Below, in pieces: positions 22,925 through 35,009 of a stretch of 64,000 nucleotides of DNA. The DNA lies in contig OZ018410.1 in the NCBI GenBank assembly GCA_963969595.1, forward strand, positions 26,664,913-26,728,912. Reading direction: 5' to 3'. Under the pieces are notes generated by a model. It was not told the DNA's origin. It worked only from the letters and a program-made list of their open reading frames with translations, and did not search any database. Made by a program: the position numbers and the translations under genes. Within the stretch, counting starts at the first letter, position 1. Every line of letters starts with the position of its first letter. The stretch is from Neckera pumila (lineage: Eukaryota > Streptophyta > Bryopsida > Hypnales > Neckeraceae).

Positions 22925-24151
22925 TTAACACCTAAAGGTTTTTGACAATGTTTTCACCAAAATTGCTCCAAAATTGTCATTTCTAGTACAAGTGCCAAAC
23001 TTTAGAAAAAAAAACTTTTTGGACACATGTAACCTAGGATCTTGTAGTGCACTAATTTGAGAAGATGTGGAAAAATTTCAGAATTTTCCACCATGTAGAT
23101 TGCAAGATAACAACGTTTGAATTGACAAAAAACGCTTTTTTTGTCCCTGCAAAAATCTAGGCAGCTACACTTCTCAAGGTCACATTTATATGAAGAAATG
23201 TCCAAAATGGTGGTACCTCTTTGGATTCATTTTTCAAAGCAAGTTGGCTACATGCTTGAAAAATTTCAAATTATTTGGAATTGTACAACATGTAGGAAAA
23301 AAATTGTAAGTAGAAAGAAGTAGAAAATGATTCAAAACACTAAATTGCTAAGAATTTAATTATGGAATTATAATATCCCAATCCCAACGGTTGTAATGTT
23401 GTAATAAACAACATACATTCTATGCTTTTATTCTTTTCAAAAAATATTAAAAATTGAGTTAAATAAAAAACTTCAAAGTTTATTTTAGAGTAGGGAATCC
23501 ATAACTGCCCGCAAACGAGAACACCTCATAATTTTCATCTCATAAATCAAAATGGAATGATTCAAAGCTTTTCATTTGTATACCAATTTCAAATTTTTAT
23601 TTTCTTAAAAAGTAAATTTTCAAAAAAAATTTGAGCTGCTCTCCAAACGTGGAAAATGACATATCATTTAATAAATTTTTAACCATATAGTCAAAAAATT
23701 TGAAACATTTTGGGCCTTAAAGCTACTCCTTGGGCACATCATTCGGAAAAATTTCAGCCCTCCAGAAGGCCGCAAGTTTAGCACCCGCCTAGTGCAATTA
23801 TGGAAATAAAATAAAATAAAAAATTATTTTTTAATATTTAAAAATTGGGTGCAGACATGGCACTAATAGTGCCACGTCAGATTTATAAATTTTAAATACT
23901 TTTTAAATATTTTAATACCTTATTTTTATTTTTTTAGTATTTTTTTTCAAAAAAAAGTATTTTTTTATTCATTCTAGAAATTGCACCAAAGGGGTCCTGT
24001 AAATCAATTCCTTAGCGGCCTTCTAGAGGGCTGAAATATTTCCTAATGGTTGTGTGAAAATTTTAAACAAAAAAAGAAAAATTTCCATTCGTAGTGAGCT
24101 GCCCAAATTGCTATGTTGCCAAAAAACACCGTTTGGTCCATTAGGGGTTAA
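22925..24151 (+). mobile_element. TTAA element 10 (subfamily D, forward) inserted in a LINE
   Basis: TTAA at 22925-22928 and 24148-24151; ends are TTAACACCTAAAGG and GGTCCATTAGGGGTTAA. Removing the element and one TTAA leaves the surrounding LINE readable straight through (VGAIFSLTFDPGRRRL), so the TTAA duplication is a true target-site duplication. The 1227-bp length is explained by a nested MITE at 23757-24032. Confidence 0.85.
23757..24032. mobile_element. MITE with CCACGTCA core, copy 3, nested in TTAA element 10
   Basis: The left end AGCCCTCCAGAAGGCCGC and the right end GCGGCCTTCTAGAGGGCT are inverted copies (18 bp, one mismatch). The centre has GACATGGCAC...GTGCCACGTCA flanked by AT-rich tracts. 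Confidence 0.7.
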
Positions 24152-25018
24152 CATTTGATCCTGGGAGGCGGCGTTTGGAAAACAGTTCTCAGCTTACGTA
24201 ATATACAACTTTTGTTGAGCGCAAGCTTCTCAATCACAACTGCCTCCTTAAGAGATCAATTCCATTTAAGTGGTATGGACACCTTCCCATCACGTTCTTA
24301 TCAAATTGGAAGGAATAACATCACTAAATTAGATCCTTGAAGGGATCTACCTTTATATGTTCAGTTTGGCTCAGTGTAGTAGCAATTGACGCCAGAAGAG
24401 CCAGGATTGCCCTAGGCATTAACAAAAATTGCAACTGCTGCAACTTAGACACCAAAGAATCTCCATTCCATAGGTTTTACGCTTGTCCACAAGCCCTATA
24501 AGTTTGGGATTATGTCCAGTCTATACTCTATCATTTTTGAGGGATACAACCTATCGTTGGACCTCTTGATAGATCGGATTTCTCTCAATGCGTATTCAAC
24601 TCTTCAACGCCTAGATGGTTCTAAGGCCTTAGGATTATCAAGACTTTGCTCCATAGCTCTTCACTTTGGATTACTTGGATCTTCCAGAACAACAAGGATT
24701 TTGCTCAAAAGTGATGGCCTTTGGACTTCACGCATACAACAAATTGGGATGCTTTCCCCGACTCTGGTTGTACTGACCAATTGAAAGCCCAACTAGAGGC
24801 TTGCCAATGCCCACAAGATGCAGCAAATATTTGGGCCAAATTTGATCGTATTTGGCTTAAATTTCTAGTCATGGCTAGCAAGAATGTTACTAGCATCCTT
24901 TGGAAAAAGAGGGGTCCTTCTTGCTTATTCTCTTTGCTTGTCTTTCCTTGTTTTTTTCCTTTCTTCTTTTGCCCTCTTCATTGACCATCCTTCGTTGCTT
25001 GGCTGTTTTGTATATTTT
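24152..25018 (+). mobile_element. LINE-type retrotransposon fragment, part 2 (C-terminal end and 3' tail)
   Basis: Continues the frame of part 1 with FDPGRRRL, then KLLNHNCLLKRSIPFKWYG, then a zinc-finger-like RT-associated stretch ARIALGINKNCNCCN...FHRFYACPQAL, then WPLDFTHTTNWDAFPD...WAKFDRIWLKFLVMASKNV. These are typical of the end of plant non-LTR reverse transcriptase ORFs. Stops interrupt it. It ends with a T-rich tail near 25018. Confidence 0.6.
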
Positions 25019-25597
25019 TTTTACCCCTTAAGGACTATGAGTGCAGATTTTGAACAATGAATGAACGGACACACGTCCCAGACTCACTGAAATGCGTTTT
25101 TTAATCCACCGATTTTTTAGGAAGATTGTTATATTAGTTCTTTAACATTTATATGGTTCACATTATGAAGATTTTGCTTTGCAAATATTCTATAATTCAA
25201 AAGGTATCGGGAGGTCTAGCCTCAAAAAGTAACTTTTTCAGTTCAAAATATGACCCTTCAAAAATGACTTGAATCAAAAAATCAAATTAAAATCTATAAA
25301 AATCACAATAATTAGAATTCAATATTTTAAACTTATAGAATAAAAATGTTTTTAAAACCATAAATTATATTCAATCTACTATTGATTTTAGAATGAATTT
25401 CCAATGTCTAGCTTCAAATTTTATTAAAAAAATTGGTATGTATTTTTGTTGATCTAACCATATGGATGTGATCTATACATAGCATTTTACACTTATTGTT
25501 TGAGAGTCATCATTAGAATATTCTTCAAAGTTGCATTTTATAATAGATAGTTACAATTTTAGAGATCTAAACACCCCTCCGGTCCTTTAGAGGTTAA
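25019..25597 (+). mobile_element. TTAA element 11 (subfamily E, forward)
   Basis: The left end TTACCCCTTAAGGACTATGA has lost one A of TTAA at the LINE T-tail. The right end is GGTCCTTTAGAGGTTAA (TTAA 25594-25597). Its 0.58 kb is the reverse complement of the element at 59651-60225, sharing GTGCAGATTTT...CAATGAATGAAC and CTTCAAAAATGACTTGAATC. Confidence 0.7.
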
Positions 25598-26244
25598 TGC
25601 AATGGTTCTTGCCATTTGTTTAACAACAACTACAAAATTACATGACTCCCAATGTTCCAATGAGTGTCGAATGTCCCAATATAGATAAGATACATCAATG
25701 ATGAGCTTAACCCCCAGCAAGATCCTATATACATATTCACAAGCAATCATTATGGTCCCATATCATTTGCTTGCTCATAAGGTAGGAGGTTGTGAAATCA
25801 CACGGGCATTAAGAATCGCCCATATAAATAGCTGTAAAATGGACGTGAAGTGGTTCTTAAATTGACCGTTATAGTCATTGAATGAATTGAGGAAAAAAAC
25901 ACCTCTAAATTACAAGAGCCAATCATTATCTTTGCTTTCTCCATGTTTCTTTAGAAGTTGCAATCGAACGGTTTATAAAAGACCTAAGGTCATAAATAGG
26001 GGCCTATGACCAAATTTGTTTGAAAATTCATAAGTAATTCAAAAATACTTGGAAAAATACAAAACCACTTATGTTAGATTTTTCATCTAATTTTTTTTGT
26101 TTGAAAAATGAGCTAAAAATATTGATATTCAAGGAAACATATAAAAAGGCAAACCAATCCTTAGATGAGCAGTTTTTGAGCCTCCTATTTTGTACAATAG
26201 AACTTCCCTAATTCAATACTCTCTAAACCAATAAAGTGCTGTTA
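25598..26244. other. Intergenic DNA; truncated pogo-like end at right
   Basis: No gene. CAATAGAACTTCCCTAATTC near 26207 resembles a pogo-like MITE end, cut off by the PIF-like element at 26245. Confidence 0.35.
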
Positions 26245-26637
26245 GAGCATCCCTACTCCAGGGACCCTAGAGAAGTGCGCCAAATATCGACATAGCCCTG
26301 GCCCATGTGGTCTTTATGTGTCCTACAAAAACACATAGAGGTGAGCACGCCAACAATGGGACTCTGAAATTCAACCCAATCACACTATGTAGTTTATTTT
26401 TATGTTTTCAAAATAAATAAAAGGTGCAATTTGCACCTCAAAAAGTGAGTCAAAATGACATAGTAAAGCTCATAGCATACCATGCAAAAGACTCTTCATT
26501 TCACAATTCACTCTTCAAATCTTGGCATGGTTGGCCATTATTTTCTCCTTGGCGTGTGTGTCGCGGGGCAACAATTCTTCCAGGGCTCGCTTAGTCACAG
26601 TGTCAATGCCCATTGGCGCCTTGCCATGGGGATGCTC
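26245..26637. mobile_element. PIF/Harbinger-like MITE (GAGCATC ends)
   Basis: The left end GAGCATCCCTACTCC and the right end GCCATGGGGATGCTC are inverted; the flanks are TTA and TCA. The element is 393 bp, GC-richer than its surroundings, with no transposase frame. Confidence 0.6.
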
Positions 26638-26803
26638 TCAAGAAGTATTGATTGCTAGTTCAAGTTTAACAATATGAATCACATATAAACATCATTACCC
26701 TCCCTAATGTAATAACCTCCATAACATTTAGCAGCCTTCAATTGTAGGGGGGGCTGCCTTTTCTTCTCTGGATTCCTCATGCATGAAATTCATCCTTACA
26801 TCA
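26638..26803. other. Short intergenic DNA
   Basis: No feature recognised between two transposons. Confidence 0.4.
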
Positions 26804-27709
26804 TTAACCCCTAAAGGACCAAACGACATTTTTTGGCAACATAGTGATTTTGGGCAATTCACTACAAATGGAAATTTTATTTTTTTTCTTTGAACTTTTC
26901 ACACAACATGTGCCCAAGTAGTAGCTTTAAGGCCCAAAATGTTTCAAATTTTTTGACTATATGGTTAAAAATTTATTAAATGATATGTCATTTTCCATGT
27001 TTGGAGAGCAGCTCAAATTTTTTCTGAAAATTTACTTTTTAAGAAAATAAAAATTTGAAATTGGTATACAAATGAAAAGCTTTGAATCATTCCATTTTGA
27101 TTTATGAGATGAAAATTATGAGGTGTTCTCGTTTGCGGGCAGTTATGGATTCCCTACTCTAAAATAAACTTTGAAGTTTTTTATTTAACTCAATTTTTAA
27201 TATTTTTTGAAAAGAATAAAAGCATAGAATGTATGTTGTTTATTACAACATTACAACCGTTGGGATTGGGATATTATAATTCCATAATTAAATTCTTAGC
27301 AATTTAGTGATTTGAATCATTCTCTACTTTTTTCTACTTACAATTTTTTCCTACATGTTGTACAATTCCAATAGTTTGAAATTTTTCAAGCATGTAGCCA
27401 ACTTGCTTTGAAGAATGAATCCAAAGAGGTACCACCATTTTGGACATTTCTTCATATAAATGTGACCTTGTGAAGTACAACTACCTGTTTTTTCACAAGG
27501 ATAAAAAAAGCATTTCTGTCAATTCAAACGCTATTATCTTGCAATCTACATGGGGGAATATTTTGAAATTTTTCCAAACCAGTGCACATAAGATCCTACG
27601 GTTACATGTGTCCAAAAAAGTTTTTTTTCAAAAGTTTGGCACTTGTACTAGAAATGACAATTTTGGAGCAATTTTGGTGAAAACATACTCAAAAAACTTG
27701 GGGGGTTAA
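26804..27709 (-). mobile_element. TTAA element 12 (subfamily D, reverse)
   Basis: Opens TTAACCCCTAAAGGACCAAA and closes CTTGGGGGGTTAA. Text parallels element 9 and is the reverse of element 10, which has the extra nested MITE that this copy lacks. Confidence 0.8.
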
Positions 27710-27994
27710 TGTAAGCTTGGTTTAGTGAATAGTGGTAGTACATTTATGGTGTGCTCTATTATCTTGTACTAATTCTAGGATGAGACATACAAATCAACAA
27801 TTAATTGTTGAGAAAGATGATTTGGCAAAAAAACAATAAATAATATACTAATGCAATTTAACCACTTGCCATCAAAAACAACTTTTGATGACCAGTACAA
27901 TGAAGGAATTTCATCATTAATATTTGTAGGAATGGAGGGTGGAGACATCATTTTTATATTGAAATCCATTAGTATCGATCACGAGTCTTCAAAA

Positions 27995-28482
27995 GATATG
28001 GGATAATTTGAATTAGAGAACTTTACTGCTCATTGTCAAAACAAAAATTATGTTTGGAGTACAATTTTAGACCTCATTTAGGCACAATAGAATACCTTTT
28101 CTCAAAAAAAATTTAACTAAAAAAAGTTGATAAATCAAGTTAAATTTCACTTCCTATTTTTTGTTTGATATTTCAAGCCTCCAATCAAAAGTTATAGATA
28201 AAATTAAAAGAAGATGTTTGAAAATGTAAAAGAAAATGTCCCTTCCAACCCCTCTCTAAAGTTTGTTCATAACTTCTGATTAAAGGATTGAAATCTCAAA
28301 TGGATTTTTGAAGACAATATTTAACTTGATTTGACAATTTTCTTTAGTTCAAAGTTTTTTGAGGAAAGTTATCCTACTATGCCTAAATGAGGTCTGGAAT
28401 GTTTACTCCAAATACAATTCCTGCTTTTAATTGAATTAATTATGAGCGGTTGAGCCACTACTCATTCTAATTTCCATATCCC
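27995..28482. mobile_element. Fold-back (palindromic) element, copy 1
   Basis: The two halves are inverted around about 28237: GATATGG pairs with CCATATC at the ends, CCTCATTTAGGCACAATAG with CTATGCCTAAATGAGG, and CAATCAAAAGTTAT with ATAACTTCTGATT near the centre. Relatives are at 32125 and 63313. Confidence 0.65.
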
Positions 28483-28489
28483 ATTAGGT

Positions 28490-28765
28490 AGTCTGCTTTT
28501 AAAGACTTATGGGGGAAGCTAAACTCCTTGAAACAATTTTCTATAAATTTTGTAAGAGAAAAATGGAATTGGCATTTAACCCAAGTTGTTTCATGTTTTT
28601 TCGACTTCCAAAGAATTAGTTACAAATTTTTGAAGTTGAAACACGGTGGTCACTAAAACCAAATACCTACTAAAATGTACATAGCTGGTACATTGAAGAA
28701 AGCAAAATGTACCTGTGCATCATGATTGATTTTAGAGGCCAGTCGCTTTTAGAGCAGACTACTCT
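28490..28765. mobile_element. MITE with AGTCTGCTTTTAAA ends beside the fold-back element
   Basis: AGTCTGCTTTTAAAGACT at the left is matched by GCTTTTAGAGCAGACT at the right. After it, TGGGTTGTTTTACCTCCTACC resumes the fold-back family's outer text, so the MITE interrupted one arm. The target duplication is not resolved. Confidence 0.45.
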
Positions 28766-31463
28766 ATGGGTTGTTTTACCTCCTACCACCCCAAATGTAT
28801 ATATAACATTTTTTCTCTCAAAAAAAAACAAAATATAATTGCCTTTGGTACCAATGCAAGGTACTTGTTTGGTTCATTGTTTTCAATGAATTGAACACTG
28901 GTTTTCTATAAAAAAAAATTGAATGTATTGGATTTTGCCTCAATGAGTATTGTACAATTGGGACCCAATAGATGTTGTTTCAATTCTTTGGCTAATATCG
29001 ACACGTGAATGTTTAGTTATTGATGGGTGTGTAGAGTATATCATACCCTCGGATGAAATGATGTGGTCTACTCTACATCATTCTGTTTGGTGGAAGGAAT
29101 AGCACTAACTGCTATTGAATGTTATGTTTCTAATGCAAACCAGTTCCAACTCTGTTACGTTGGAGAGGTTTTATTGCATAAACTTGCTTATATGTAGAGT
29201 TATACATTTCTTGAAGAGTTAAGCAACAATGGGATATCTTGGATATTCTTTGTATGTTGGAGTTATCAAGTTCCATCTTACATTCAAAAGGAACAGAAGT
29301 GCATTATTGTAGTTTTGCACCAAAATTTGATATTTGCACCAAAATCTGCATTACAATATAGACTCATCTTTTCTTGCTATAAATATGAAAAGAATTCACC
29401 CTCACAATTGGTAAAAATTTGCACTTCTAAACAAACAAAGAATGGATATATGCTATTATTAATCCCTAGCTAACCACCTAACCATCATATATTGGACATA
29501 TGCTATTATTAATCCCTAACTTCCTAACCAACTATATATGGTCCATCTAAAATTTTAGGCTCGTTTGGTGTAGGCAGTTAAATTTCCTTGACCATTTCAA
29601 ATTTTTTTACGGACTTTATTGAAGGTTAATTATTGGAAACTTTTATTTTGCATTGAAAAAGGTAAATATTTTATTTTTGAGAGGTCTTCAAAGGCATATA
29701 TGTATCATTGGTGGAGGAATAAAGCTCGCAAATTTTACTTGATTTTCCAACTTTGAACAAAGCTTGCCAGCTTCACTTGATTTTAAATCCAAAAAATTGT
29801 ACTTATCCATTTGCTTTGAAATGGTCCCAATGGATGGAGTAAAGTGTTTTCATGATTTTCACTACTGAAAATTTAAACATGCAAGTTTTGATTTGGAGTT
29901 ATTTGCAATTTCTACTTATTAAAAAAAAATCATTTCAACAAATGCAAGGTGGATTGTTTAATGAGTTTGATAGCTCTTCATTTGAAAATAAGGTTTTGGA
30001 AATTGCATTTTAATGTGCTAATACAAATTCTAGTTGTTCAAGTCACCTCTAATCCCAAAAAATTCATATACAAATCTCTCAAACATTTTTGTGGAAAGAG
30101 GCAACATATTAAAAATAGGATATGTACATTTTTCTTGTTATAATCTCACAACTCCTATGCAATTTCACATTCAAAATTGGTATGCTCACTAAAAAGCAAT
30201 TAGTAATAAATTAGATTTTTTTTTAAAAGAATTTGCTGCATTGGAGATAACTATAAACCCATATTCTTTTGTCATAGGAAAAATACATTTGAGAAGGCTT
30301 AGGCACTTAGGAGTTTATCCTTGAAAAAATATTATAAGTATTGAATTTGAAGAAAATACAAAAGTTCCCAAAAAAACATAGTATAAACATGAAAAGCTTG
30401 TCATTAAGAAGATTTATTTTTTTAAATTTAAAAATTATCAAAATAGTTTTGAATGAGATCTATAAATTTAGTATACATGATTTATCATGACAAATGTATG
30501 AATTTTAGACCAAGTTTACTTGTTCAATGTAAATTTTTCAAATTTTGAGTACTTGGAGATTTTTTTATCTAATAGTGCATTATATCCAAAAATACGTGTA
30601 TACCTTAGTTTGGAAACAACTTACTATTTTTTCTACTTTTATTTGTTAGAGATTTTGATATAAATATGTCTAAATATTGAGAATCTAAAATCTACTAGTC
30701 CTTCTCAGCTATAATTTTCAATCTTTTACTTCAAAGAGTGCTACTAATTGTCATTCACATTTGGGTCATATTCATTCATAGACATTTCTTTAGCCTTATT
30801 TTTCAAGAACATTATTGGATTAGTAGGTAGATTATAGAAGAATATTTTTGGACTACAAATCATTAAATTTTGACTTGACCTTATTCTTTTTAGTACGTAT
30901 GAAATAATTTGTGGGCTTCAATACTTACAAATACCAAAATCAAAGAAGAAATGAAACATCTTAAATAGGTAGAACATGGATGGCCTGTTGATCAACTGAA
31001 TCAACACATAAGATGCAAAGAATTTCGGAATTCTACATGGAATTTTATAACAATTGTTTTTAAGAATCAAAATTGATAGCCAACATGGATTTTAGAGAAA
31101 GGTTGTGAACAACGGAGGGGGCAAGTTTATAATTTTGGAAAAAATCTTGAACTTAGACTTTTGGGTTGTTTTTGGTTTGACAACAAGGCAAAGCTACTTC
31201 TAACTGTAGTTTCAGCCTATTCACATAAAAGTGAAAGCATAACCAAATTCGGTGAAGGCAATTTTATAACAAATAATTAAAATTCTCCCAACAATTCTAA
31301 GTCATTGATTTGTCTAGAATATCAATCTTACTTCTTTCATTGATGTATTATATGATATTATACATTATTTCAGAGTGAGGTTGGAAGGATTTTCTTAAAC
31401 GTTATTTTCATAAACATTATTCTTTCATTGATGTATTACACAATGTTATGCTTTATTGACTCA
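28766..31463. other. Long AT-rich stretch without recognised gene
   Basis: About 2.7 kb with only chance open frames (for example 64 residues at 29949-30143). It contains a short tandem repeat at 29441-29540. No TTAA element and no RNA gene seen. Confidence 0.4.
29441..29540 (+). repeat. Two-copy tandem repeat, period about 50 bp
   Basis: ATATGCTATTATTAATCCCT occurs at about 29448 and 29498, each followed by TAACNNCCTAACCA-like text. Confidence 0.75.
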
Positions 31464-31854
31464 GAGCATCGCCACCACAATGTGCGAACACAGGGCCAAT
31501 TCACTCAATTGGCGTGTTGGGCAAAGATTGTTGCCCTACGGCAAGTATGCGGACTCACCAAAATGCCCGGCCACTTCAAATTTTGAAGAGTAAATGGCCA
31601 AATAAAATGTCCCCTATATGGTGCGTTATGTGCTCTGACACAACTATTAAGGTACAAACAATGCGGTCTAACGCAATTTTTGAGGGTGGAACATAAAAGT
31701 TTCCAATCAAAGGGTAGTCAGAAGCTCGTGGTGTTGTGTACCAATTCCGCGCTGGCGTGGAGAAGAGTGGGAAGATAGAGGCCCTGCTCATTCAATCCAC
31801 TCGCCAAAAATGAACTTGGCACCCCTATTTTGTGCGGCTGTAGTGGCGATGCTC
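31464..31854. mobile_element. PIF/Harbinger-like MITE (GAGCATCGCCAC ends), array member 1
   Basis: The left end GAGCATCGCCACCACA and the right end TGTAGTGGCGATGCTC are inverted, 391 bp apart. No transposase frame. It is the first of five tandemly packed elements. Confidence 0.7.
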
Positions 31855-31868
31855 TTAGTACTACCTAA

Positions 31869-33078
31869 GAGCATTGCCACCGCAGACTCACTAAGGAGGG
31901 GCGCAAGTGGGACTTTGGTGAGTGCATTTGAAGAATGGAGCTTTACCATTCCTCCTCTGCCCACGGCTAACGTGCTAGAGAGGGGCGCCAAATATATAAT
32001 GGGTGCCAGATATGTAATGCAAAAGATTTTGATGGTTTTAAAATTAAGCTCAAAATTTTTTTACTTGATTCATTGAGAACTTGATCACATTGTTTCAAAG
32101 GCATTTTCAACTTAGTTTGTATTTTTGTACTAAAAGAGAAGCTCACTATATACACATCGAATGGTAGGACGTAGAACAATCAATGTGAGATAAGTAAATT
32201 AGATGTAATAGGAGCTCCACCACTCATAGTTTTTTTCAAAAGTAGAAATTATGTGAAAATAGAATTTCAGACTTCATTTAGGCATACAAAAATAAATTTT
32301 TCCAGAAAACTTTGAGCTAAGAAAAGTTGGAGAATCAAATTAAATTTAATCTCCAAAAATCCGTTTGAGATTCTAAGTCTCCAATCAAAAGTTATGGACA
32401 AATTTCAGAGTAGGGTTGGAATGGGATAGAATGTTTGAAAATGTAAAAAAATCCCTTCCAACCCCACCCTGAAATTTGTCTATAACTTTTATTGGAGACT
32501 TAAAATTTCAAACAAATTTTTGGAGATGAATTTAACTTGATTTTCCAACTTTTCTTAGTTCAAAGTTTTTTGGAAAAAAATATTCTACTATGCCTAAATG
32601 AGATTTGAAATTCTACTTTTAACACAATTCATAATTCTGAATAAACTATGAGTGGTGGAGGTCCTACTACATCTAATTTACTTATCCTACATTGTTTGTT
32701 CTACCTCCTACCACCCCATGTGTATATAGTGAGCTACTCTTCTTACTTAGAACTCAACAAAAGTTGAAAACACGTACATTCCAATTTTGATAGACACAAG
32801 TAAAGGAAATTTTCTTGTAGTCAAAAGTATTTTTAATTTTATTTTTCATACAAATGAAGGGAATTTCATGGCAGTTAAATTCTTTTAATAACATTTGAGT
32901 GCCGATTGGAGGCGTCCGTACCTCGAAGTCAATGTAAAAGGTGGAGTCAAACCCCATAGCAAGGCATGCCATGGATTCCCTGTCTGTCGTCTGCATGCCT
33001 GCGGTGGGTGAAAATACTAAGCCTGATGCGCCAATTTGCCAAATCAACCTCACTTGGCGCCCTATGGTGGAGATGCTC
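31869..33078. mobile_element. PIF/Harbinger-like MITE, array member 2, hosting a fold-back element
   Basis: TAA (31866-31868) then GAGCATTGCCACCGC at the left; CTATGGTGGAGATGCTC then TAA (33079-33081) at the right. The direct TAA duplication fits PIF/Harbinger. Much of the 1.2 kb is the palindrome at 32125-32752. Confidence 0.7.
32125..32752. mobile_element. Fold-back (palindromic) element, copy 2, about 630 bp
   Basis: Inverted around about 32437: GCTCACTATATACA (32141) pairs with TGTATATAGTGAGC (32721), CTCCACCACTCATAGTTT with AACTATGAGTGGTGGAG, and CTCCAATCAAAAGTTATGGA with ACTTTTATTGGAG near the middle. The whole element could fold into one long hairpin. It is nested in a PIF-like element. 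Confidence 0.8.
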
Positions 33079-33098
33079 TAACTACCTAACTAACCTAA

Positions 33099-33167
33099 GA
33101 CCATTTGCAATGCAACCGCAATTTGCTCTTGCAGGGCCTTCTTGCCGTTGTTGTATTGCAGATGGTC
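33099..33167. mobile_element. Very short MITE (GACCATTTGCAATG ends), array member 3
   Basis: TAA, then GACCATTTGCAATGCAAC, and at the right GTTGTATTGCAGATGGTC, then TTA. Only 69 bp; it may be a deletion derivative of the next member. Confidence 0.6.
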
Positions 33168-33170
33168 TTA

Positions 33171-33655
33171 GACCATCTGCAATGCAACAATGGTAAAAAG
33201 GCCATGCAACAACAGATTGTTCGCAAGGCCTCTACAATACCGATTCTTTCTTTGGAAAAATTGACCCAATGCAAAGCCGACAATCCAAACGTCAAATGGA
33301 CTTTTTGGTATTATAAAAAGAAAAAAAGAAAATAATCTATTTTAAAAAAAAGGACTTTTCATGGAAACAAGAAAGGTTGAATTGATTAGTGTACATTCCA
33401 ATAAACTTTTCTTGGCATCCATTGGGTACTACCACTTTTTGTCATGATGACTCCCATGAATCAACTTGCCAAGACCTTTCCCGGGGTAGGCAAAATGACA
33501 AAATATGCCGGTTCCGGGTGGTCGCATACCGAGACCGTGAAAGTAGAGGTCTCCATTTATACCAGTTGCATTGGTGCACAATTTTAATTAAAAACCATCA
33601 TTGGCCCTGCACAGTGCCAATACTAAACGTGCTGCCGATTGCATTGCAAATGGTC
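33171..33655. mobile_element. MITE (GACCATCTGCAATG ends), array member 4
   Basis: TTA, then GACCATCTGCAATGCAAC at the left; GATTGCATTGCAAATGGTC, then TAA at the right. It shares its left TTA with member 3 and its right TAA with member 5. 485 bp, no recognised coding sequence. Confidence 0.65.
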
Positions 33656-33658
33656 TAA

Positions 33659-35006
33659 GAGCATAGCCACTGCTGCTTGGCCTCCCTATCCGGGATGCCA
33701 TATGCCGGGCACGGAAGACATACCCTCCCACCGTGGCGCAGCGGACAAGGTTTGAAGCATTGTGCGCATCAAATGTGGCTCATTTTGCTTCACAATCTGA
33801 TGCACGGTCAACTTTCAACTGGGCTCGGAGTTGTCAGCTTTTTGAAGACTTTTCCGTGTTTGTTGCCCTAGCTTCCTATTTGAAGACCCCGGAGCTTGTC
33901 AGATGACAATCTAAGTTGGAGTTTGATTTCTTATTAACCCCTTAAGTTTCATGACTATGTAATCACCAAAAATGCTCCCAAACTGCCATCTCTAATACAC
34001 CTACCAAATTTTTGGAATTTTTTTTTTAATACATGTAACCGTAGGATCTTATAGTATGATATTTTGAAAACATGTGGTAAAAATTTCAGAAAATTTCACC
34101 TTGTGGATCATAAGATATAAGCATTCAAAGTCTTGAAGACCATTTTTTCAATCCTGCGAAAAATCGAGCAGCTGCACTTTGCAAGCTCACTTTTCAATGA
34201 AAAAATGCCGATAAAGGTGGTGGTTCTTTGAATTCAGTTTCCTAAACAAGTTGTCTATATGCTTGAAAAATTTCACATCATTTGGAATTGTACAACATAT
34301 AGGAAAAAAATAATAAGTAGAAAAAAATAGAAAATGATTTAAAATACTAAATGGTTAAAAAGTTAATCATGGAATTTAAAAATGCCAATCCCAAAGGTTG
34401 TAATGTTGTAATAATCAATCTACATCCTAGGATTTTATTTTTTTCCAAAAATATTGAAAATTGAGTTAAATAAACAACTTTAAAGTTTTTTTTAGAATAG
34501 AGAATATATAACTGCCCGCAATTCAAAAAAACTCATAACTTTTGACTCATTGATTGAAATGGAATGACTCAAAGCTTTATAAGTATATATAAAATGTAGA
34601 GAACCAATTTCAAAAAAAAAATCCGGAAAAAATGATTTTTTCTGATTTGCCCAAACTGCCCAGTTACAAAAAAAAAGTAACATATTAGGTCACAACTTTT
34701 GACTCGTACTTTGAAATGTCATGAAACTTGATACACATGAAGATATTCCTCGCCCCCACCATCTATTAAAATTTTAGCCTCAAATATGGATATCTCTAAT
34801 CACATGTACCTGCCCAAATTTTCTATACGACCAAAAAACGCATGTCGGTCCTTTAGGGGTTAATAAATTTCAGAGCCGCCAAGCCACTTTGGCTGACCCA
34901 CACTGGGGACTCGGAGAGCCTCCGTGCCCGGGCTGCAGACTGTGCCCGGGTGCCTGGGAAGCGTCGCATCCCATGGAGATTTGAGCCCCCCACGGTGGCG
35001 ATGCTC
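33659..35006. mobile_element. PIF/Harbinger-like element, array member 5, carrying TTAA element 13
   Basis: TAA (33656-33658), GAGCATAGCCACTGC at the left; CCACGGTGGCGATGCTC, TAA (35007-35009) at the right. Without the nested TTAA element it would be about 420 bp, like its relatives. Confidence 0.7.
33934..34863 (+). mobile_element. TTAA element 13 (subfamily B, forward, 930 bp)
   Basis: Opens TTAACCCCTTAAGTTTCATG and closes GGTCCTTTAGGGGTTAA. Its length equals the element at 15738 and the text is closely similar. It is inserted in the PIF-like element 33659-35006. Confidence 0.85.
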
Positions 35007-35009
35007 TAA

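Noticed and set aside
33725..33800. tRNA-like A box (GTGGCGCAGCGGACAAGG)
   Set aside because: No properly spaced B box, no cloverleaf and no acceptor stem; it lies inside a PIF-like MITE.
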